From an uncultured Pelagibacteraceae bacterium (GTDB taxonomy: Bacteria > Pseudomonadota > Alphaproteobacteria > Pelagibacterales > Pelagibacteraceae), in the NCBI GenBank assembly GCA_902519635.1, contig CABYKW010000001.1:12563-76562 (forward strand): a stretch of DNA of 64,000 bases. The letters run 5' to 3'. A program made the position numbers and the translations under genes. The stretch's first letter is position 1. Each line of letters opens with the position of its first letter. Positions 20,914-30,566 of the stretch are shown in pieces. Under the pieces are notes generated by a model, which was not told where the DNA came from, did no database searches, and saw nothing but the letters and a program-made list of their open reading frames with translations.

Positions 20914-22010
20914 ATATTGAATCTTCTTTTTAAGCTTTTCATATTACTTTCAACAGAGTCGTGATCAACATAGCAACCTTGTAGATGTCTTTCTCCTATT
21001 GACATGTTAAAGGAAGTTCGTCCATGAAGAGTTCTATAATTATCCATTATCATTATATCACCTGGTTTAAGTTTAAATTCGATCATAAAATTTTTTGAAT
21101 TACATAATTTTATAAAAAGCGATCTTGCTTTATAAAATTGATCTAATTTATCTTTTTTTAAAACAGGTACGTAGTCTAACCGCGGGCTTAATCTTACTCT
21201 TTTAATCGTCTTATCCAAATTTAATTCAATTGTTTCACCCCAGTTCTCTAAAATGGTTTTACTATCCTGATAAGTAAATCTAATTTTTATTGTACTTAGT
21301 AATTGGAAATACCTTGGATATCTTCTTCTCAAATGATTAGCTATTGCAAAACCATCAGTTAAGGTAGAATGTCCTCCTACACTATCATTTTTTAAGCAGT
21401 GCAATAATTGTATGCCGGGAATTGGTCTTCTATAAGGATTATCGGTATGCGCGGACAAAGCATGTGATGTATAGGCTAAATCGCTAGCCTTTCTTATAGA
21501 CTTAACATTAAACAAAGTGCCAAAATTGGTTTTTCTTAAAATACCAATAATATTTGCAAATTTTTTGAGATAATTTTTTTCAAAGGGGGCATTTTTGATT
21601 ATAACAAAACCATATTTGTAGAAATCTTTAAACACTTTGTATCCACCTTTTGAATCAAAAAGCTTTTTTTTAAATTTAAAAATTGGTTTTTTAAGTAATT
21701 TAGCATTCCAAAAAGTTATATCTTTTTTTTTATTCCTTTTGTAAATTTCATTTAAAAGATCTTTAATAATGAACTCTGTCTTAACCCCATCGTTAAATTG
21801 AACATTTAAGAAATTTTTTTTAATTAAAGCACTTTTAATTCTTAGATTTTTTTTAATTTCAGATGGTTCATAAAGTCTTTGGCCATTATTTTTGTCTAAA
21901 TAATCAATATTTGTAACTCTTTCTCTTAGCCAAAGAGGATGTAATTCTGTATTTCTTTTTAGAGCGTGAACAAAAATTTTTTTCTTATTTTTTGCGACTC
22001 CGATTCTCAT
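20910..22010 (-). CDS. Fe(II)/2-oxoglutarate dioxygenase, gamma-butyrobetaine hydroxylase/TmpA-like
   Basis: The 366-residue protein has an N-terminal GBBH-like domain (LHPLWLRERV, then GQRLYEPSE) and a TauD-type jelly roll. Iron ligands are His188 and Asp190 in AHTDNP and His329 in LHGR; Arg341 in GERHLQG should bind 2-oxoglutarate. The Cys-rich zinc motif of animal gamma-butyrobetaine hydroxylase is absent. TmpA, which hydroxylates 2-trimethylammonioethylphosphonate, belongs to this family and was misannotated as butyrobetaine hydroxylase. The overlapping HD oxygenase downstream, and the dimethylglycine dehydrogenase upstream on the same strand, favour that role over carnitine synthesis. 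Confidence 0.7.
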   Translation of the reverse strand: MRIGVAKNKKKIFVHALKRNTELHPLWLRERVTNIDYLDKNNGQRLYEPSEIKKNLRIKSALIKKNFLNVQFNDGVKTEFIIKDLLNEIYKRNKKKDITFWNAKLLKKPIFKFKKKLFDSKGGYKVFKDFYKYGFVIIKNAPFEKNYLKKFANIIGILRKTNFGTLFNVKSIRKASDLAYTSHALSAHTDNPYRRPIPGIQLLHCLKNDSVGGHSTLTDGFAIANHLRRRYPRYFQLLSTIKIRFTYQDSKTILENWGETIELNLDKTIKRVRLSPRLDYVPVLKKDKLDQFYKARSLFIKLCNSKNFMIEFKLKPGDIMIMDNYRTLHGRTSFNMSIGERHLQGCYVDHDSVESNMKSLKRRFNI

Positions 22011-22023
22011 GAAATTATACTAG

Positions 22024-22917
22024 CTAAACATATCTCGATTGCAATACTCGTTTGGTGTTATACCCATAGAAGATTATTGCAGTAATAATTATAGCTCCAC
22101 CGATTAAAGTATTGACACTAGGCACTTCATTGATTCCAAACCATGGCAACCAAACCCAGAAAATTCCACCCAATACTTCTGTAAGAGAAAGAAGAGTTAA
22201 ATCTGTAGCAGGCAGGTATTTTGATTTCATAGAAAACAAAATAAGTCCCGTACAAACCAAAAATCCATGCAATGCTGAAAGTGAGGAGTTTTTTAAAGAA
22301 ATTATTATATTACTGTCATTGAATAATAAAACTAAAATTGCAACAGCAGAACAAAAAATTCCTGCAATAGCAACGGTAGTAAATTTTGGAGTTTTCTTTC
22401 TCCATCTTAGAGAAACAGTAAATCCAGCAAAACCTAAAGATGACAACAAACCATTAATCAAACCAAACAAAGAACCTTCTCCTTTGCTATCTAGGGACAT
22501 AAATATTATTCCGCCCGCCGCAACAGTTATAGCTATAAGGGTTGTTTTTGAGATTTTTTCTCTCAAAAAAACGTATGCTAAAATTGCAGCTAAAAATGGT
22601 TGAGTTGCTAGCATCATCATAGTCACCGCTGCAGTAGTAGTTGTTATAGAAAGAATAAAAGAAATATTAGCAATACCAAGACTAACTCCGCCAATAAATC
22701 CAGATAAACCAATCTTATTATAATTTTTTGTAAACTTAAGACCTTCAGCTAAAAATAAATATATATTTAAGACCAAAAAAATTACTGAACCTCTAAAAAA
22801 AAGATATTGCCAAGGAATTAATTGTGCATCATCTATATATCTTACAACTAAAGGCCCAAAGGACCAAAATAGTCCTGCAATTAAAACAATTAGTATGGCT
22901 GAACTATTTTTTATCAT
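22024..22917 (-). CDS. EamA/DMT-family permease
   Basis: About 297 residues with ten predicted membrane helices in two EamA repeats (first near IAGLFWSFGPLVVRY, second near LLSSLGFAGFTVSLRW). I chose the ATG at 22917, right before the first helix. An upstream ATG at 22956 would add 13 residues and deepen the overlap with the MFS gene. It lies 13 bases upstream of the TmpA-like gene and is probably co-transcribed with it, so it may move a trimethylammonium compound or a product. Direction and substrate are not readable. Confidence 0.82.
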   Translation of the reverse strand: MIKNSSAILIVLIAGLFWSFGPLVVRYIDDAQLIPWQYLFFRGSVIFLVLNIYLFLAEGLKFTKNYNKIGLSGFIGGVSLGIANISFILSITTTTAAVTMMMLATQPFLAAILAYVFLREKISKTTLIAITVAAGGIIFMSLDSKGEGSLFGLINGLLSSLGFAGFTVSLRWRKKTPKFTTVAIAGIFCSAVAILVLLFNDSNIIISLKNSSLSALHGFLVCTGLILFSMKSKYLPATDLTLLSLTEVLGGIFWVWLPWFGINEVPSVNTLIGGAIIITAIIFYGYNTKRVLQSRYV

Positions 22918-24226
22918 TTGAAGTATTAGATAAATCCACTCCTGTATCTGGATCAAGTTCGATACCTAGCGGAGTAATATCTTTTGGTAGAGGTGTAAAT
23001 GTTGACTCTGGATTGTCCTCATATTTTCTTTTGTTCATTCTAAAGACACCAAAGATAGTAATTACAAAGAAAAAAATAAGTAAATGAACAAAAAATCCAT
23101 TTGGTCCAAAAATACTCATTAAAACTGAACACATAATAGGACCTGCTATAGCCCCTAAACCAAAAATAATGTTTAAACCAGCTCCAGCTGCAACAAACTT
23201 TTCTTTAGGAATGTAATCGTTTACAAGAGCAAGATTTAAAGCAAATAATGGAAGCGTCATCCCAGACAAAAGAATAATAAAAATAAATAATTTTGTCTTA
23301 TCCATGCTTGTAGCTGTTGAAAAATAGTTAAATCTGAACATTTCTTCTACAAAAAGATTTTCAAAAGAAATTCCAGATGCAATTATAGAAAGAACAGCAA
23401 AAATAGATGACAATATACAACATCCAATAATTATTACTCTTCTATCATAATTGTCCGATAAAGATCCTATTGGCCACTGAAAAAGTGCACCTGATAGAGT
23501 AACTGAAAATAGTAATATAGAAATTTCTAATACTGTTAAGTTCATCGTTACAGCATAAACTGACAACATAGTGAACATAGCTGAGAAAATGAACCCTGAA
23601 CAAAACGTAGAAAAACTTCCAAAAGGAGAAATTTTAAAAAGTTCCTTAATCTTTATGGTACTAGTCTTTTTAAACGTAGGAGGCTTTCTTTTTGTAAGAA
23701 GTATTGGAATTAAAGCTATAGAAAATAATAGTGAAATCAATATAAAAGGCTCATAGTTTTTAGGACTACTTACGTTTAACAGTAGGTTTCCCAAAGCAAA
23801 TGCAAAAAAAGTTACAAACATATATAATGATAAAACTTTACCTCTTGTTTTATTAGTTGCTCTATCATTCAACCAACTTTCAACAATTATAAGAATTCCA
23901 ATCATACTAAAGCCTGTTAAAAATCTTGCTAAAGTCCAAACAATAGGATCCACAAACACAACATGAACTAATGAACTAAGCGAAGCCATTGAGGCAAAAG
24001 CCGCAAATACTCTGATATGGCCCACCTTGCTAACAAGATTTGGAATAATATTTGCACCTATGAAATATCCAATAAAATAACCAGACATCATTGTACCTGT
24101 GGCGATAAAATTAAAATTTTCTAATACAGCTCTAATTCCTAAAAGGTTTCCTTGAAAACCATGAGAAATCATAATTACTGCAAAGCCAGTAAAGAGAGCC
24201 CAAGAATTTTTTATAATTTTATACAT
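22904..24226 (-). CDS. MFS transporter
   Basis: A 440-residue major facilitator with 12 predicted helices. The loop after helix 2 has a reduced MFS signature (NLVSKVGHIRVF), and a second copy, GSLSDNYDRRVII, follows the central loop, as in the YcaD/Bcr-like groups. A hydrophilic C-terminal tail of about 40 residues ends DKK. It follows the ETF-ubiquinone oxidoreductase gene by 46 bases on the same strand and overlaps the EamA gene, so it sits inside the dimethylglycine / TmpAB run. Substrate unknown. Confidence 0.82.
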   Translation of the reverse strand: MYKIIKNSWALFTGFAVIMISHGFQGNLLGIRAVLENFNFIATGTMMSGYFIGYFIGANIIPNLVSKVGHIRVFAAFASMASLSSLVHVVFVDPIVWTLARFLTGFSMIGILIIVESWLNDRATNKTRGKVLSLYMFVTFFAFALGNLLLNVSSPKNYEPFILISLLFSIALIPILLTKRKPPTFKKTSTIKIKELFKISPFGSFSTFCSGFIFSAMFTMLSVYAVTMNLTVLEISILLFSVTLSGALFQWPIGSLSDNYDRRVIIIGCCILSSIFAVLSIIASGISFENLFVEEMFRFNYFSTATSMDKTKLFIFIILLSGMTLPLFALNLALVNDYIPKEKFVAAGAGLNIIFGLGAIAGPIMCSVLMSIFGPNGFFVHLLIFFFVITIFGVFRMNKRKYEDNPESTFTPLPKDITPLGIELDPDTGVDLSNTSNDKK

Positions 24227-24272
24227 GGTGGAAAGCCATTATGCTTTCTCACAGACAAAAGCAATAGTCTTT

Positions 24273-25880
24273 TTACATGTTACCGTATTTAGGTCCGCCT
24301 CCACCCTCGGGTGCAACCCAAGTGATATTTTGAGAGGGTTCTTTGATATCACAGGTCTTACAGTGGATACAATTTTGTGAATTAATAACAAACTTCTCCT
24401 GTTGAACTTCATACACACCTACTGGACAATACTTCTGAGCAGGTTCGTCGTACTCTTTTAAAGTGTAATTAATAGGTAGATTAGGATCTTTTAACCTTAA
24501 ATGGACAGGTTGGTTTTCAGTATGATTAGTTCCTGTCAAATAAACAGAACTAGTTTTATCGAATGTTAGCTTGCCGTCTGGTTTTGGATATTCAATTTTG
24601 GGCATCTGACTTGCTGGTTTTAAAGCTTCATGATCTGCATGTTTATGTTTCAAAGTGAAAGGAAGTTTTCCTCTAAATAAGATTTGATCGATTCCTGTAA
24701 AAATAATACCTAATATTAAACCCCAACTAAAACTAGGTTTTACATTTCTAGCAGCATGAAGCTCTTTATAAACCCAACTTTCTTTAAATTTTTCTTCATA
24801 AATTGATAAATCTTTTTTGTTTTTAATATTCTCAATAATAGTTTCTGCCGCAATAATTCCACTCTTCATAGCAGTATGAGAACCTTTAATTTTAGGCATA
24901 TTTAAAGTTCCTGCATCACAACCTATTAATAATCCTCCTGGCATATACATTTTAGGTAAACTTTGAATTCCACCTTCAATTAAAGCTCTTGCTCCAAAAG
25001 AAATTCTTTTTCCACCCTCAAACATTTTTCTTATTGACGGGTGTGTTTTAAACCTTTGAAACTCATCAAAGGGAGAAAGGTGCGGATTTTGATAATCTAA
25101 ACCAATTACATATCCAAGATATATTTGTCTATTTTCAGCGTGATATATAAAGCTTCCACCATAAGTTTTGTTATCAAGTGGCCACCCTGCTGTATGCATA
25201 ACTAGACCTTCTTGATGTTGTTGTTCGCTTACTTCCCAAATTTCTTTGAGTCCTATTCCATATTGCTGAGGGTTTTTACCATCGTCTAAATTAAATTTTT
25301 TAATTAATTGTTTACCTAAATGACCTCTACATCCCTCTGAGAAAACTGTTACTTTTGCGTGTAATTCCATTCCCTCCTGGTAAGTATCTTTTTTGTTACC
25401 CTCTTTATCTAAACCCATATCTAGAGTAGCTACACCTTTTATAGATCCATCTTCATTATAAAGAACTTCACTTGCAGGAAACCCAGGAAATATTTCAACA
25501 CCTAGTTTTTCAGCTTGTTCGGCCAACCAACGGCAAAGATTAGCAAGACTGACGATATAATTTTTGTGATTTTTTTGTACGGCAGGTAAAAGCCAAGTTG
25601 GCCAACTTAGAGAAGAATTTTTTCCTAAGAATAAAAATTTTTCTTTCGAAACTTTTGTTTTTACTGGCGCTCCTTCACTCTTCCAATTAGGCAACAACTC
25701 ATCGAGAGCTTTTGTTTCAAAAACATTTCCACTTAATATGTGAGCTCCAACTTCTGATCCTTTTTCAAGAATACAGACATTTAAATTTGGATCGAGTTGT
25801 TTAAGTTTTATTGCAGTAGTTAAACCTGCTGGTCCTGCACCAACAATAACCACATCATATTCCATTGCTTCTCTTGCCAT
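24273..25880 (-). CDS. etfD: Electron-transfer flavoprotein-ubiquinone oxidoreductase
   Basis: Membrane-associated iron-sulfur flavoprotein that passes electrons from reduced ETF to ubiquinone. The 535-residue protein starts with a FAD fold (VVIVGAGPAGL, about residues 10-20). The C-terminal 4Fe-4S ferredoxin domain contributes cysteines in YCPVGVYE and NCIHCKTCDIKEP. It follows etfB and etfA, 21 bases after etfA. The set gives dimethylglycine dehydrogenase, encoded just upstream, a direct route to the quinone pool; acyl-CoA dehydrogenases elsewhere may share it. Confidence 0.95.
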   Translation of the reverse strand: MAREAMEYDVVIVGAGPAGLTTAIKLKQLDPNLNVCILEKGSEVGAHILSGNVFETKALDELLPNWKSEGAPVKTKVSKEKFLFLGKNSSLSWPTWLLPAVQKNHKNYIVSLANLCRWLAEQAEKLGVEIFPGFPASEVLYNEDGSIKGVATLDMGLDKEGNKKDTYQEGMELHAKVTVFSEGCRGHLGKQLIKKFNLDDGKNPQQYGIGLKEIWEVSEQQHQEGLVMHTAGWPLDNKTYGGSFIYHAENRQIYLGYVIGLDYQNPHLSPFDEFQRFKTHPSIRKMFEGGKRISFGARALIEGGIQSLPKMYMPGGLLIGCDAGTLNMPKIKGSHTAMKSGIIAAETIIENIKNKKDLSIYEEKFKESWVYKELHAARNVKPSFSWGLILGIIFTGIDQILFRGKLPFTLKHKHADHEALKPASQMPKIEYPKPDGKLTFDKTSSVYLTGTNHTENQPVHLRLKDPNLPINYTLKEYDEPAQKYCPVGVYEVQQEKFVINSQNCIHCKTCDIKEPSQNITWVAPEGGGGPKYGNM

Positions 25881-25901
25881 GAAATGACTATATCAAACTA
25901 A

Positions 25902-26855
25902 TTATTTTTGGATAGTATTCAGTTTGTTCAACTCAGCTAAAAACTCAGGAAGAGCTTTAAATAAATCTGCTTCTAAACCATAGTCTGCAACACTAAAAAT
26001 CGGAGCTTCACCATCTTTGTTAATTGCGACAATTATTTTGCTCTCTTTCATACCAGCTAAGTGTTGAATTGCTCCAGAGATTCCTACAGCAATATATAAA
26101 TCAGGAACTACAACTTTACCTGTTTGTCCAACTTGATGATCGTTACTTATGTAACCTGCATCGACAGCCGCTCGTGATGCACCAACAGCAGCATTAAGCT
26201 TGTCGGCGATATCTGTAATTAATTTAAAATTTTCTCCACTTTCTAAACCCCTACCACCTGAAACAACTATTCTCGCTGTACCAAGCTCAGGCCTTTCAGA
26301 TTTTGTTTCCTCTCTTTTAATAAATTTTGATGTATTCGGTACATCAACAGCTTCAATCTTTTCAACTTGCGCAGAACCACCAGTTTTTTCGGCAGGGTCA
26401 AAAGAAGTTGGTCTTATAGTTATACACTTCTTTTTGTCATTACTTTTAACTGTGGCAAAAGCATTTCCAGCATAAATAGGTCTAATAAAAGTATCGGGAC
26501 TTGATACTTTAATAATGTCACTGACTTGTGAAATATCTAACGCAGCAGCTACTCTTGGCATAAAATTTTTTCCAAACGTGTTTGCAGATGCTACAATGTG
26601 ATCATATTTTTCTGCAGTCTTTGTTACTAAAGGTGCTAAATTTTCAGGCAAATAATTTTGATAATTTGGCGAGTCACACAATAAAACTTTTTTAACAAGC
26701 GGAACACTCGCCGCTTCTTTAGTAACATTTTCACAATTTGCCCCAGCTACTAAAACATGAACATCACCATCAATTTTTGATGCAGCTGTAATAGCATTTA
26801 GGGTAAATGGTTTTAATTTTGAATTATCATGCTCTGCAATTAATAATACTGACAT
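25902..26855 (-). CDS. etfA: Electron-transfer flavoprotein alpha subunit
   Basis: FAD-binding subunit of the soluble electron carrier ETF. The 317-residue protein has the N-terminal ETF domain and the C-terminal FAD domain with [20 protein letters not shown] near residue 250, the family signature. The gene overlaps etfB by one base and is followed by the ETF-QO gene. Arrangement immediately downstream of dimethylglycine dehydrogenase suggests a dedicated partner. Confidence 0.95.
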   Translation of the reverse strand: MSVLLIAEHDNSKLKPFTLNAITAASKIDGDVHVLVAGANCENVTKEAASVPLVKKVLLCDSPNYQNYLPENLAPLVTKTAEKYDHIVASANTFGKNFMPRVAAALDISQVSDIIKVSSPDTFIRPIYAGNAFATVKSNDKKKCITIRPTSFDPAEKTGGSAQVEKIEAVDVPNTSKFIKREETKSERPELGTARIVVSGGRGLESGENFKLITDIADKLNAAVGASRAAVDAGYISNDHQVGQTGKVVVPDLYIAVGISGAIQHLAGMKESKIIVAINKDGEAPIFSVADYGLEADLFKALPEFLAELNKLNTIQK

Positions 26856-27604
26856 TATAATACTTTAGCCTCATTTTTAAGTTTACTTACTAACTCAGCA
26901 ACGTTTGCAACTTTAATTCCAGCTTTTCTTTTAGGCGGTTCTTCAACTTTTATTTGCTGAATTCTATTCGTAAGATCTATTCCTAAATCTTTTGCATTTA
27001 TTTGTTCCATTGGTTTCTTTTTTGCCTTCATTATATTTGGTAAAGATGCAAATCTTGGTTCGTTTAGTCTTAAATCACAAGATACAACAGCTGGTAAGTT
27101 CACTTCAATCGTTTCTAACCCTTCATCAATTTCTCTAACTATTTCAACAGACTTCTCTTTTAAATTTACTTTAGAGGTAAAAGTAGCTTGAGGCCAGTTA
27201 AGCATTGCAGCTAACATTTGACCTGTTTGATTACAATCATCATCAATTGCCTGCTTACCTAAAAAAACCATCTCGGGTTTTTCTTTTTCTACAATTTTTT
27301 TTAATATTTTTGCTATGCCTAAAGGCTCTATATAGCTGTCAGCTTTAACATGAATACCCTTATCAGCTCCTATAGCTAATGCTTTTCTAATACTTTCTTG
27401 AGCTTTGTCTTCTCCAATTGAAATAGCGACTACTTCTTTAACTTTTCCAGACTCTTTAAGTTTAACCGACTCCTCTACTGCATTATCGTCAGGAGGATTA
27501 GTTGACATTTTTACATTATCAGTATGAACGCCAGAGCCATCTTCTTTAACTCTGATTTGAACGTTGTAATCAATAACTCTTTTAACAGCTACTAAAATTT
27601 TCAT
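26855..27604 (-). CDS. etfB: Electron-transfer flavoprotein beta subunit
   Basis: AMP-binding subunit of ETF; with EtfA it carries electrons from flavin dehydrogenases to ETF-QO. The 249-residue protein has the family start MKILVAVKRVIDYN and the loop DDCNQTGQMLAAMLNWPQ near residue 120. The C-terminal helix that wraps the alpha subunit follows. Its ATG directly abuts the TAG stop of the dimethylglycine dehydrogenase gene, so translation is probably coupled. Confidence 0.95.
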   Translation of the reverse strand: MKILVAVKRVIDYNVQIRVKEDGSGVHTDNVKMSTNPPDDNAVEESVKLKESGKVKEVVAISIGEDKAQESIRKALAIGADKGIHVKADSYIEPLGIAKILKKIVEKEKPEMVFLGKQAIDDDCNQTGQMLAAMLNWPQATFTSKVNLKEKSVEIVREIDEGLETIEVNLPAVVSCDLRLNEPRFASLPNIMKAKKKPMEQINAKDLGIDLTNRIQQIKVEEPPKRKAGIKVANVAELVSKLKNEAKVL

Positions 27605-30037
27605 CTAAGCTCTAATTAATTTATTTTCAGCATCATATGGAGACTCTTCTACTATAGAAGCTTCATGCATTTTACCTAGAATATCTATTTTTAATTTTTG
27701 ACCAACTTTAGCTAATTCTGGTTTTACCATTCCTAAAGCAATTGATTTATTTACTCTAAAGCCAAAATCTCCACTTGTGGCCCTGCCAACAACAGAACCA
27801 TTATCATATATAGGATTATTTCCTAAAACATCAGCATCAGTTACTCCATGTATTTCCATTGTAACTAATTTATTTGAAAAGCCTTTTGCTCTCCATTTGT
27901 CTAATGCCGCACGTCCTATAAAATCTCCTTTATTTGGGTGAACAAATCTATCTAGTCCTGATTCATAAGGTGAGTATTCAATTGATAATTCAGTTCCTAC
28001 CAATTTATAAGACTTTTCTACTCTCAAACTATTCATGGCTCTAATACCATAAGGTTTTAATCCAAATTCTTTTCCTGCTTCCATTAACTGATCAAAGATA
28101 TGATTTTGATATTCAATAGGATGATGAAGTTCCCAACCTAATTCTCCTACAAAGTTTACTCTCATTGCGCTGCATGGGGCTAAACCTATATTGATGTTTT
28201 GTGCGCTTAACCATTTAAATCTTTCATTAGAAAAGTCAGATCTAGAAACTTTTTGCATAAGTTGTCTAGCTTTAGGGCCAGATACTACTAAAACTCCCAT
28301 ACTATTTGTTAAATTTTCGTATTGAACCGTCCCATCTTTTGGCATCCATTTATGTATCCAGTCGTGATCAAGTCTTTGAAATGCTCCAGCAGAAACCAGA
28401 TAAAAACTATCTTCAGCCTCTCTCATAATAGTAAATTCTGAATGAACACCGCCTTTAGTATTTAAGGCGTGGCAAAGATTAATTCTTCCAATTTTTTTAG
28501 GAAGTTTATTAGCAACAAGCTTATCTAAAAATTCTTCAGCTCCTGGGCCTTTAATTCTACATTTTCCAAATGCAGTCATATCTAGAAGCCCAACATTTTC
28601 TTTTACATTTTTACATTCACTCTCAACATTTTTAAACCAATTAGATCTTCTAAATGACCAATCATCTTCTTGTTTCTCCCCTTCTTTTGCAAAGAAGTTT
28701 GCTCTTTCCCAACCAAATTTTGCTCCAAAAACTGCTCCTAATTTTTTTAAACGATCATAACAAGGAGCTTGTCTTAAAGGTCGACCTGCCTCTCTTTCTT
28801 CATCAGGATAATGAACTGTAAATACATTCGCATATGCTTCTTCATTTTTAGCCTTTAAATAAGACTTAGTTGCATAGGAACCATATCTTCTTGGCTCTAC
28901 TCCAAGCATATCTATTGTTGGCTCACCATCTATAATCCATTCTGCTAATTGCCAACCCGCACCTCCTGCGGCTGTTATTCCAAAACTATGACCTTCATTA
29001 ATCCAAAAATTTTTTAATCCCCATGCAGGACCAACTATTGGATTTCCATCTGGTGAGTAAGCGATAGCACCGTTATAAACTTTTTTTACTCCGACTTCTC
29101 CAAAGGCTGGTACTCTTTTAATTGCTCCCTCAATGTGTGGAGCCAATCTATCTAAATCTTCTTGGAATAATTCATATTCACTATCTTTTGAAGGACCATC
29201 AACATAACAACATGGAGCACCTTTTTCATAAGGTCCGAGTAATAATCCTCCGGCTTCCTCCCTCATGTACCAAGAGTTATCACTATCTCTAAGGACTCCC
29301 ATTTCAGGCTTGCCTTCTTTTCTTCTTTTTTGAATTTCTGGATGAGGTTCAGTAACAATATATTGATGTTCAACTGGAATAACAGGAATTTCCAAACCAA
29401 CCATACGTCCTGTTTGTCTAGCGAAATTCCCACTACAAGAGACTACATGTTCACACTCTATATCTCCTTTATCAGTGTTAACTACCCAACCATCTTTTGT
29501 TTGTTTAATTGCTGTAACAGTTGTGTTTCTATAAATTTCAGCACCATAGTTTCTTGCTCCAGTAGCTAGTGCTTGAGTTAAATCTGCTGGTTGAATATAG
29601 CCATCTTCAGGATGTTGTATTGCTCCGACTAATCCTTCAATATTAATTAAAGGCCAAATTTCTTTTACATCTTCGGGTTTTAAAAATTTTACATCCACTC
29701 CTATAGTTTTAGCTACCCCAGCGTATTGATGATACTCGTCCATTCTGTCTTGAGTTTGAGCTAAGCGAATATTTGATACAACACTAAATCCTACATTTTT
29801 ACCAGTTTCTTTTTCTAAAGATTTGTAAAGTTGAACTGCATATCTATGAAGTTGTCCAACTGAATAGCTCATATTAAATAAAGGCAATAATCCTGCAGCA
29901 TGCCAAGTTGATCCTGAAGTTAATTCTTTTCTTTCGACTAACGCTACGTCTGACCAACCTTTCTTGGCTAAGTGATAAAGTACACTTACCCCTACAACAC
30001 CACCGCCAACTACCACTACTTTTGTTTTTGATTTCAT
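27605..30037 (-). CDS. Dimethylglycine dehydrogenase-type FAD/folate enzyme
   Basis: The 810-residue protein has an N-terminal DAO-type FAD domain (VVVVGGGVVGVSV at about 7-19, with the GSTWHAAGLL histidine expected to hold FAD covalently), a middle FAO domain, and a C-terminal GcvT-like tetrahydrofolate domain from about residue 430. This is the architecture of dimethylglycine and sarcosine dehydrogenases, which demethylate and donate the one-carbon unit to folate. Direct linkage to etfB-etfA-etfD fits an ETF-dependent enzyme. Because sarcosine is handled by SoxBDAG nearby, dimethylglycine is the more likely substrate. Confidence 0.88.
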   Translation of the reverse strand: MKSKTKVVVVGGGVVGVSVLYHLAKKGWSDVALVERKELTSGSTWHAAGLLPLFNMSYSVGQLHRYAVQLYKSLEKETGKNVGFSVVSNIRLAQTQDRMDEYHQYAGVAKTIGVDVKFLKPEDVKEIWPLINIEGLVGAIQHPEDGYIQPADLTQALATGARNYGAEIYRNTTVTAIKQTKDGWVVNTDKGDIECEHVVSCSGNFARQTGRMVGLEIPVIPVEHQYIVTEPHPEIQKRRKEGKPEMGVLRDSDNSWYMREEAGGLLLGPYEKGAPCCYVDGPSKDSEYELFQEDLDRLAPHIEGAIKRVPAFGEVGVKKVYNGAIAYSPDGNPIVGPAWGLKNFWINEGHSFGITAAGGAGWQLAEWIIDGEPTIDMLGVEPRRYGSYATKSYLKAKNEEAYANVFTVHYPDEEREAGRPLRQAPCYDRLKKLGAVFGAKFGWERANFFAKEGEKQEDDWSFRRSNWFKNVESECKNVKENVGLLDMTAFGKCRIKGPGAEEFLDKLVANKLPKKIGRINLCHALNTKGGVHSEFTIMREAEDSFYLVSAGAFQRLDHDWIHKWMPKDGTVQYENLTNSMGVLVVSGPKARQLMQKVSRSDFSNERFKWLSAQNINIGLAPCSAMRVNFVGELGWELHHPIEYQNHIFDQLMEAGKEFGLKPYGIRAMNSLRVEKSYKLVGTELSIEYSPYESGLDRFVHPNKGDFIGRAALDKWRAKGFSNKLVTMEIHGVTDADVLGNNPIYDNGSVVGRATSGDFGFRVNKSIALGMVKPELAKVGQKLKIDILGKMHEASIVEESPYDAENKLIRA

Positions 30038-30063
30038 AGATTGTTTATTTTTAATAGAAGGTA

Positions 30064-30092
30064 ATGATACGTCAAGATAATCTCACTTGCAA
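30064..30092 (-). promoter_or_regulatory. Candidate promoter of the dimethylglycine dehydrogenase-ETF run
   Basis: On the minus strand TTGCAA (30092-30087) and TATCAT (30069-30064) are 17 bases apart, about 27 bases before the ATG. No clear Shine-Dalgarno follows. Confidence 0.38.
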
Positions 30093-30112
30093 ATAGTGGA
30101 AAAGTTGCAATT

Positions 30113-30505
30113 TTAATCGAATGTTTTAAGCTCTAAAACATTTCCGTTAGGATCTTCAATAAAAAATGTACTTTGCTCAAATTTTGTACCTTTAAATCTA
30201 GTATAAGGCTTATCAATATAATTTATATTTTGTGATTTCAGATTTGACTTAATTTGTTCATAAACTTCTTTTTTCAAATGAACTCCAAAATGAGGAACTG
30301 GGACATTTCCCATATCAACATCGTGTCTTTCTCTAGGTAATTTCATTTTAGTTTGATGAAGAGTTAACTCGTTTCCCCAAAAATCTATATCAACCCATTT
30401 ACCTTTTTCCCTGTTCCCAGTTTTACATCCCAAGATATCCGTATAAAACTTTTCTGTTTTTTCAATATCTCCAGCAGGGAGGGCTAAATGGAAAGAATTA
30501 CTCAT
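30113..30505 (-). CDS. VOC-family (glyoxalase/dioxygenase fold) protein
   Basis: A 130-residue protein of the vicinal oxygen chelate superfamily, with two beta-alpha-beta-beta-beta modules. The first begins [18 protein letters not shown], and the second ends [13 protein letters not shown], whose Glu is a usual metal ligand; HFGVHL supplies a His. Members include glyoxalases, dioxygenases and antibiotic-resistance proteins, so activity cannot be assigned. It is downstream of no obvious partner and divergent from cysE with 61 bases between. Confidence 0.8.
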   Translation of the reverse strand: MSNSFHLALPAGDIEKTEKFYTDILGCKTGNREKGKWVDIDFWGNELTLHQTKMKLPRERHDVDMGNVPVPHFGVHLKKEVYEQIKSNLKSQNINYIDKPYTRFKGTKFEQSTFFIEDPNGNVLELKTFD

Positions 30506-30566
30506 ATGTAATTGTATATTTAATTCTTTAAATTTTTCAAGTAGGCACTATATATATTCATTAGAT

